From contig SYDB01000050.1 in assembly GCA_005786815.1 (NCBI GenBank), forward strand, positions 1 through 9,421: a stretch of DNA of 9,421 nt. The letters are read 5' to 3'. The stretch is from Burkholderiales bacterium (GTDB lineage: Bacteria; Pseudomonadota; Gammaproteobacteria; Burkholderiales; Burkholderiaceae_C). Within the stretch, counting starts at the first letter, position 1. Each line of letters begins with the position of its first letter. Below are positions 6,311 to 9,421 of the stretch, in pieces. The notes below the pieces were generated by a model, which was not told the DNA's origin, ran no database searches, and saw nothing but the letters and a program-made list of their open reading frames with translations. The translations under genes were made by a program, and so were the position numbers.

Positions 6311-6760
6311 TCAATCTTTCAACAACTGCTCGACCCGCGCGCGTTCGTTATCACTTAATACTTGCGGCTGCAAGGTAGCACGGCGTTGACGCAGGTAGAA
6401 CAATAAAAAAATGCCTGCGATCAACAAAACCACAAACGGGCCAAACCACAGCACCCAAGTTAAGGGCTTGACTTCGGGACGATAGAGCACGAAGTCACCG
6501 TAACGAGACACTAAAAAATCTTTGATTTCTTGGTCGGATTTATTCGACCGAATCAGGTCACGCACTTCGCGACGTAAATCGTCCGCCAATTCTGCACGCG
6601 ATGAAGACAAGGATTCGTTTTGGCACACCAAGCAACGCAGCTCTTGTGAAATATGCACTAATCGCGCTTCCTCGATGGGATCATCTACCAACGATACAGC
6701 TTCACGCGCATTGACCAAGCCCATGCACAGAGTCATCAGAAAAATGCAGATGTACTTCAT
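6311..6760 (-). CDS. ccmH: cytochrome c maturation protein CcmH (thioredoxin-like oxidoreductase subunit)
   Basis: A 149-residue membrane-anchored periplasmic protein of the CcmH/CycL/Ccl2 family. It keeps the apocytochrome CxxCH cysteines reduced and works with CcmF and CcmI in heme ligation. A signal peptide occupies residues 1-18, with a likely signal peptidase I site after VNA. The family motif LRCLVCQN lies at 41-48 with redox cysteines 43 and 46, followed by the three-helix segment (RAELADDLRREV, SDQEIKDFLVSRYGDFVLY). A single transmembrane helix at about 101-122 is followed by a short basic and acidic cytoplasmic tail. Length is normal for the separate, non-fused form of CcmH; in E. 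coli the CcmI-like TPR part is fused to it, whereas here it is the next gene. The ATG overlaps the ccmG stop by 4 bases (ATGA). Confidence 0.95.
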   Translation of the reverse strand: MKYICIFLMTLCMGLVNAREAVSLVDDPIEEARLVHISQELRCLVCQNESLSSSRAELADDLRREVRDLIRSNKSDQEIKDFLVSRYGDFVLYRPEVKPLTWVLWFGPFVVLLIAGIFLLFYLRQRRATLQPQVLSDNERARVEQLLKD

Positions 6761-7335
6761 GATTTACTTAAATTTTGCATCAGCGGCAAAATTTTCTCCG
6801 CCAAAAGCTGCGGCGTGACTGCTCCGACATGTTTGAAACGAATGACACCTTGCTGATCGATCACATAGGTTTCTGGCACGCCATAGACGCCATATTGAAT
6901 ACCGACGCGGCCATCTAAATCCATCACCGATGTGGTGTAAGGGTTACCATGGCGTTGCAACCACACCGCACTGCGCTCACGTGCCACTTGCAATTTGACG
7001 GCGTCGCTTTGTTTGGCTGCTGGGTCTTGCGGTTGGATTTCTTTGTAGCTCAAACCAACGATAGGAACTTGGTTTTTTTCAGCAAATGCAACAAGCACTG
7101 GATGCTCTTCACGGCAAGCCACGCACCATGTGGCCCACACGTTGAACATCCATACTTTGCCCAGCATTTGCTCAGGAGAAAAAGTTTTATCGCTCTCTAA
7201 AGTGACCAAGTTAAAAGCAGGTGCGGCCTTACCAATCAAAGGCGAGGGAATTTCGCGAGGGTCTCTGTTCAAGCCAATTGCAAGAAATATCACTAGGCCA
7301 AAGAAAAACACCAGCGGGATGAAAACCTTTTTCAT
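6757..7335 (-). CDS. ccmG: thiol:disulfide interchange protein CcmG/DsbE
   Basis: A 192-residue membrane-tethered periplasmic thioredoxin that reduces apocytochrome c or its mixed disulfide with CcmH, drawing electrons from DsbD or CcdA. An uncleaved N-terminal anchor spans about 4-22, followed by the DsbE signature DPREIPSPLIGKAAP (25-39). The active site is WCVAC with Cys71 and Cys74, and the cis-proline loop is GVPET with Pro154 in the GVYGVPETYVID strand. Compared with the usual family layout, there is an extra charged stretch of about 20 residues after GLSYKE (about 100-122). A good Shine-Dalgarno, AGAAGG at 7344-7349, lies 8 bases before the ATG inside the end of ccmF. The ATG also overlaps the ccmF stop (ATGA). 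The electron donor is not in the window. Confidence 0.95.
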   Translation of the reverse strand: MKKVFIPLVFFFGLVIFLAIGLNRDPREIPSPLIGKAAPAFNLVTLESDKTFSPEQMLGKVWMFNVWATWCVACREEHPVLVAFAEKNQVPIVGLSYKEIQPQDPAAKQSDAVKLQVARERSAVWLQRHGNPYTTSVMDLDGRVGIQYGVYGVPETYVIDQQGVIRFKHVGAVTPQLLAEKILPLMQNLSKS

Positions 7336-9251
7336 GCACGGTACCTTCTATCTAAAGCGGCAAATAAGCCGCCAAGCACCATCAACAGCACACCACCCCA
7401 CAACCAAGGGACAAAAGGTTTGTAATAAACCCGCATACTCCACTCGGTACGCGCATCGTCTAGAGGCTCACCTAGTGAAACATACAAGTCGCGCATAAAT
7501 CCGGTATCAATACCCGCTTCGGTCATGGCCATGGCCGATGAAAAATAACGACGCTTTTCTGGATGTAAAGTTTCGATCACTTCGTTGCCACGCTTGACTT
7601 CAACATCAGCGCGCACGGCTTTGTAATTCGGCCCAGTCACTTCGCCCAGCGACTTCAACTGAAAGCTGTAGGGTTCAATAGTGACCACGTCATTCACATG
7701 CATACGCACATCACGTTCCACTTCATACGAATTCACGCCTGTTATACCCACAACAAGGACTGCTATACCAAAGTGCGCAGTATGCTGCCCCCAGAAAGAC
7801 AAACCAATACGTCCTGGTTTGCGTAACCGCGTCACCACTTGTTGCAAAGTACCCAAGCCCACCCAGGCACCTAAGAATATGCCCAACATGGCGCCTAAAG
7901 ACCAACCACCCAACACGAAAGGCAAGCCAATAGCCAACAACACTGCAGCAGCACCTGAGAAGCGCAAGGTATAGGCAATCTCAGACACCTTGGCTTCACG
8001 CCATCGCGCAATGGATCCAGGCACCATCAAAAACACCGTAGGCACCAGCAGTGGTGCGAACACCGCGTTGAAATACGGTGGACCCACAGATAACTTGCCC
8101 ATATTCAATGCATCGATGATCAAGGGGTAAATCGTTCCAAGTAAAACAGCGCCTGTAGCCACCACCAGCAACACACTATTGGCTAGTAAAAACGACTCAC
8201 GTGAGACCAACTCCATGCGGCCACCTAATGTCACACGTGGTGCTCGCCATGCGAATAAAGTGAGCGAACTTCCGACTACCACCGCTAAGAACACCAATAT
8301 AAAGACGCCACGTTTTGGGTCAGATGCAAACGCATGCACGGAGGTTAATACGCCTGAACGCACCAAGAACGTTCCAAGCAAGGACAATGAAAAAGCAGCA
8401 ATTGCCAACAATACTGTCCATGCTTTGAAACTGCCACGCTTCTCTGTCACCATCAATGAGTGAATCAGTGCGGTCGCCACCAGCCCTGGCATCAACGACG
8501 CGTTTTCAACCGGGTCCCAAAACCACCGACCACCCCAACCTAATTCGTAGTCAGCCCACCAAGAGCCAAGGCCAATACCAAAGGTCAGGAATGTCCATGC
8601 GATCACTGTCCAAGGACGAGACCAACGTGCCCATGCAGCATCTAAACGCCCGCTGAGCAACGCAGCCACAGCAAAAGCAAAAGCGACAGACAGACCCACA
8701 TAACCCATGTAGAGCATAGGTGGATGGATCACAAGACCTGGATCTTGCAGGAGTGGGTTTAAATCACGCCCGTCCAAAGCGGCGGGCAATAAGCGCTCAA
8801 ATGGATTAGATGTGATGAGAATGAACAGTAAAAATCCAACAGAGATCAATCCCAATACGCCCAATACCCGAGCCACCATATCTAGAGGCAAGCTTTTAGA
8901 AAATAGTGCAACGGCCATAGACCAAACCGCTAACAACAGGACCCACAGCAAGAGCGAGCCTTCATGACCACCCCATACCGCTGCAAATTGATAGGGTTTG
9001 GGTAGCAAGGAATTGGAATGTTGGGCGACATAGGTCACCGAAAAATCATTCGTTAAAAATGCGGTGGCTAAGGCGGCAAAAGCGCACGCCACCAAAACAC
9101 ATTGCAATATCGCCATAGGCCTGGCTAAAGATTGCAAGGTGATTTGTAAAGTTCTAGAGGGTAGATAAGTTCCCGTCAAAGGCAATACGCCTTGTATCAG
9201 CGCAACAACCGTTGCCAAGATAAGCGCGAAATGACCGAGTTCAGGAATCAT
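7332..9251 (-). CDS. ccmF: heme lyase CcmF (cytochrome c-type biogenesis protein)
   Basis: A 639-residue polytopic inner-membrane protein of the heme-handling family. It takes heme from CcmE and joins it to apocytochrome c together with CcmH and CcmI. Length is normal and about 15 hydrophobic segments are visible. The WWD domain lies at about 229-256 (GSWWADYEL, then GRWFWDPVEN). Likely periplasmic heme-ligating histidines flank it at His264 (ALIHS) and His306 (SVHAF). Two more histidines match the pair proposed to bind a structural heme b: His176 (VIHPPM) and His493 (AHFG). A soluble periplasmic segment occupies about 506-612 before the last helix (about 613-632). The ATG at 9251 follows ccmE by 21 bases, with TTAGG as a modest Shine-Dalgarno. 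The 3' end overlaps ccmG. Histidine roles are transferred from the E. coli protein by motif position. Confidence 0.97.
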   Translation of the reverse strand: MIPELGHFALILATVVALIQGVLPLTGTYLPSRTLQITLQSLARPMAILQCVLVACAFAALATAFLTNDFSVTYVAQHSNSLLPKPYQFAAVWGGHEGSLLLWVLLLAVWSMAVALFSKSLPLDMVARVLGVLGLISVGFLLFILITSNPFERLLPAALDGRDLNPLLQDPGLVIHPPMLYMGYVGLSVAFAFAVAALLSGRLDAAWARWSRPWTVIAWTFLTFGIGLGSWWADYELGWGGRWFWDPVENASLMPGLVATALIHSLMVTEKRGSFKAWTVLLAIAAFSLSLLGTFLVRSGVLTSVHAFASDPKRGVFILVFLAVVVGSSLTLFAWRAPRVTLGGRMELVSRESFLLANSVLLVVATGAVLLGTIYPLIIDALNMGKLSVGPPYFNAVFAPLLVPTVFLMVPGSIARWREAKVSEIAYTLRFSGAAAVLLAIGLPFVLGGWSLGAMLGIFLGAWVGLGTLQQVVTRLRKPGRIGLSFWGQHTAHFGIAVLVVGITGVNSYEVERDVRMHVNDVVTIEPYSFQLKSLGEVTGPNYKAVRADVEVKRGNEVIETLHPEKRRYFSSAMAMTEAGIDTGFMRDLYVSLGEPLDDARTEWSMRVYYKPFVPWLWGGVLLMVLGGLFAALDRRYRA

Positions 9252-9272
9252 GGAGTACCTAATGATTTGTGT

Positions 9273-9421
9273 TTATGGTTTTAAAGATTGCGTAGCTTTA
9301 GCAGCTGCCGCTTGGTCCATCGCATGCTGGGCTTCTGGTGGCATGTAGTTTTCGTCATGCTTAGCTAGTACCTCGCTGGCAACAAAGATGCCGTCGTTTC
9401 CCAACTTGCCTTGTGCTACCA
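9273..9421 (-). CDS. ccmE: heme chaperone CcmE, 3' part only
   Basis: The last 48 residues of CcmE, cut by the window edge; the stop is TAA at 9273-9275. CcmE is a periplasmic membrane-anchored chaperone that binds heme covalently and hands it to CcmF. The fragment begins inside the OB-fold ([20 protein letters not shown]) and keeps the heme-attachment motif HDENY. Its His (codon 9357-9359) corresponds to His130 of E. coli CcmE, and its Tyr to the axial ligand Tyr134. It ends with a flexible Ala-rich tail after [10 protein letters not shown]. The covalent-His form, rather than the archaeal-type Cys variant, is therefore directly visible. It opens the visible ccm run and precedes ccmF by 21 bases. 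Confidence 0.95.
   Translation of the reverse strand, partial: VAQGKLGNDGIFVASEVLAKHDENYMPPEAQHAMDQAAAAKATQSLKP

Overview
The window looks like ordinary chromosomal DNA from a betaproteobacterium, most likely order Burkholderiales and perhaps Comamonadaceae-like. The evidence is the long betaproteobacterial form of tryptophanyl-tRNA synthetase, the tatD / PHP phosphoesterase / EamA / yciO / trpS gene order, and a complete-looking 3' half of a System I cytochrome c maturation (ccm) operon. This placement rests on recognising protein families, not on a search. Coding density is very high. I see no mobile element, CRISPR array, tRNA, rRNA or integration site.

Left half (1-4800, plus strand). 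The genes are the 3' part of a TatD-family metal-dependent nuclease (5' end outside the window), a PHP-domain phosphoesterase of the RNase AM / nucleoside 3',5'-bisphosphate phosphatase type, a ten-helix EamA/DMT transporter, a YciO-subfamily YrdC-domain protein, tryptophanyl-tRNA synthetase (trpS), and a LuxR/NarL-type response regulator with no kinase in view. The first three are joined by 4-base start/stop overlaps (GTGA, ATGA). yciO follows after 12 bases, trpS after about 60, and the regulator after 24, so one transcript is plausible with a possible extra start before trpS. The phosphoesterase-yciO pair is also found beside the trp operon in Escherichia coli; here the tryptophan neighbour is trpS.

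Junction (4801-4887). A short non-coding strip holds a hairpin with T-runs on both sides. It can end both the plus-strand regulator transcript and the converging minus-strand ccm transcript.

Right half (4888-9421, minus strand). Read in the direction of transcription, the order is ccmE (3' end only), ccmF, ccmG/dsbE, ccmH and ccmI. ccmF/ccmG and ccmG/ccmH overlap by 4 bases, and ccmH/ccmI are 1 base apart. Together they take heme from CcmE (holo-chaperone, HDENY motif visible), reduce the apocytochrome CxxCH thiols through CcmG and CcmH, hold apocytochrome on CcmI, and ligate heme through CcmF. ccmABCD would be expected beyond base 9421.

I found no undescribed system. The points most worth a second look are a four-cysteine motif in TrpS resembling the [4Fe-4S] site known in Thermotoga TrpRS, an AUGUGA start-stop overlapping the GTG start of ccmI, the loss of the TsaC-type S-x-N motif in the YciO protein, and the orphan regulator behind trpS.
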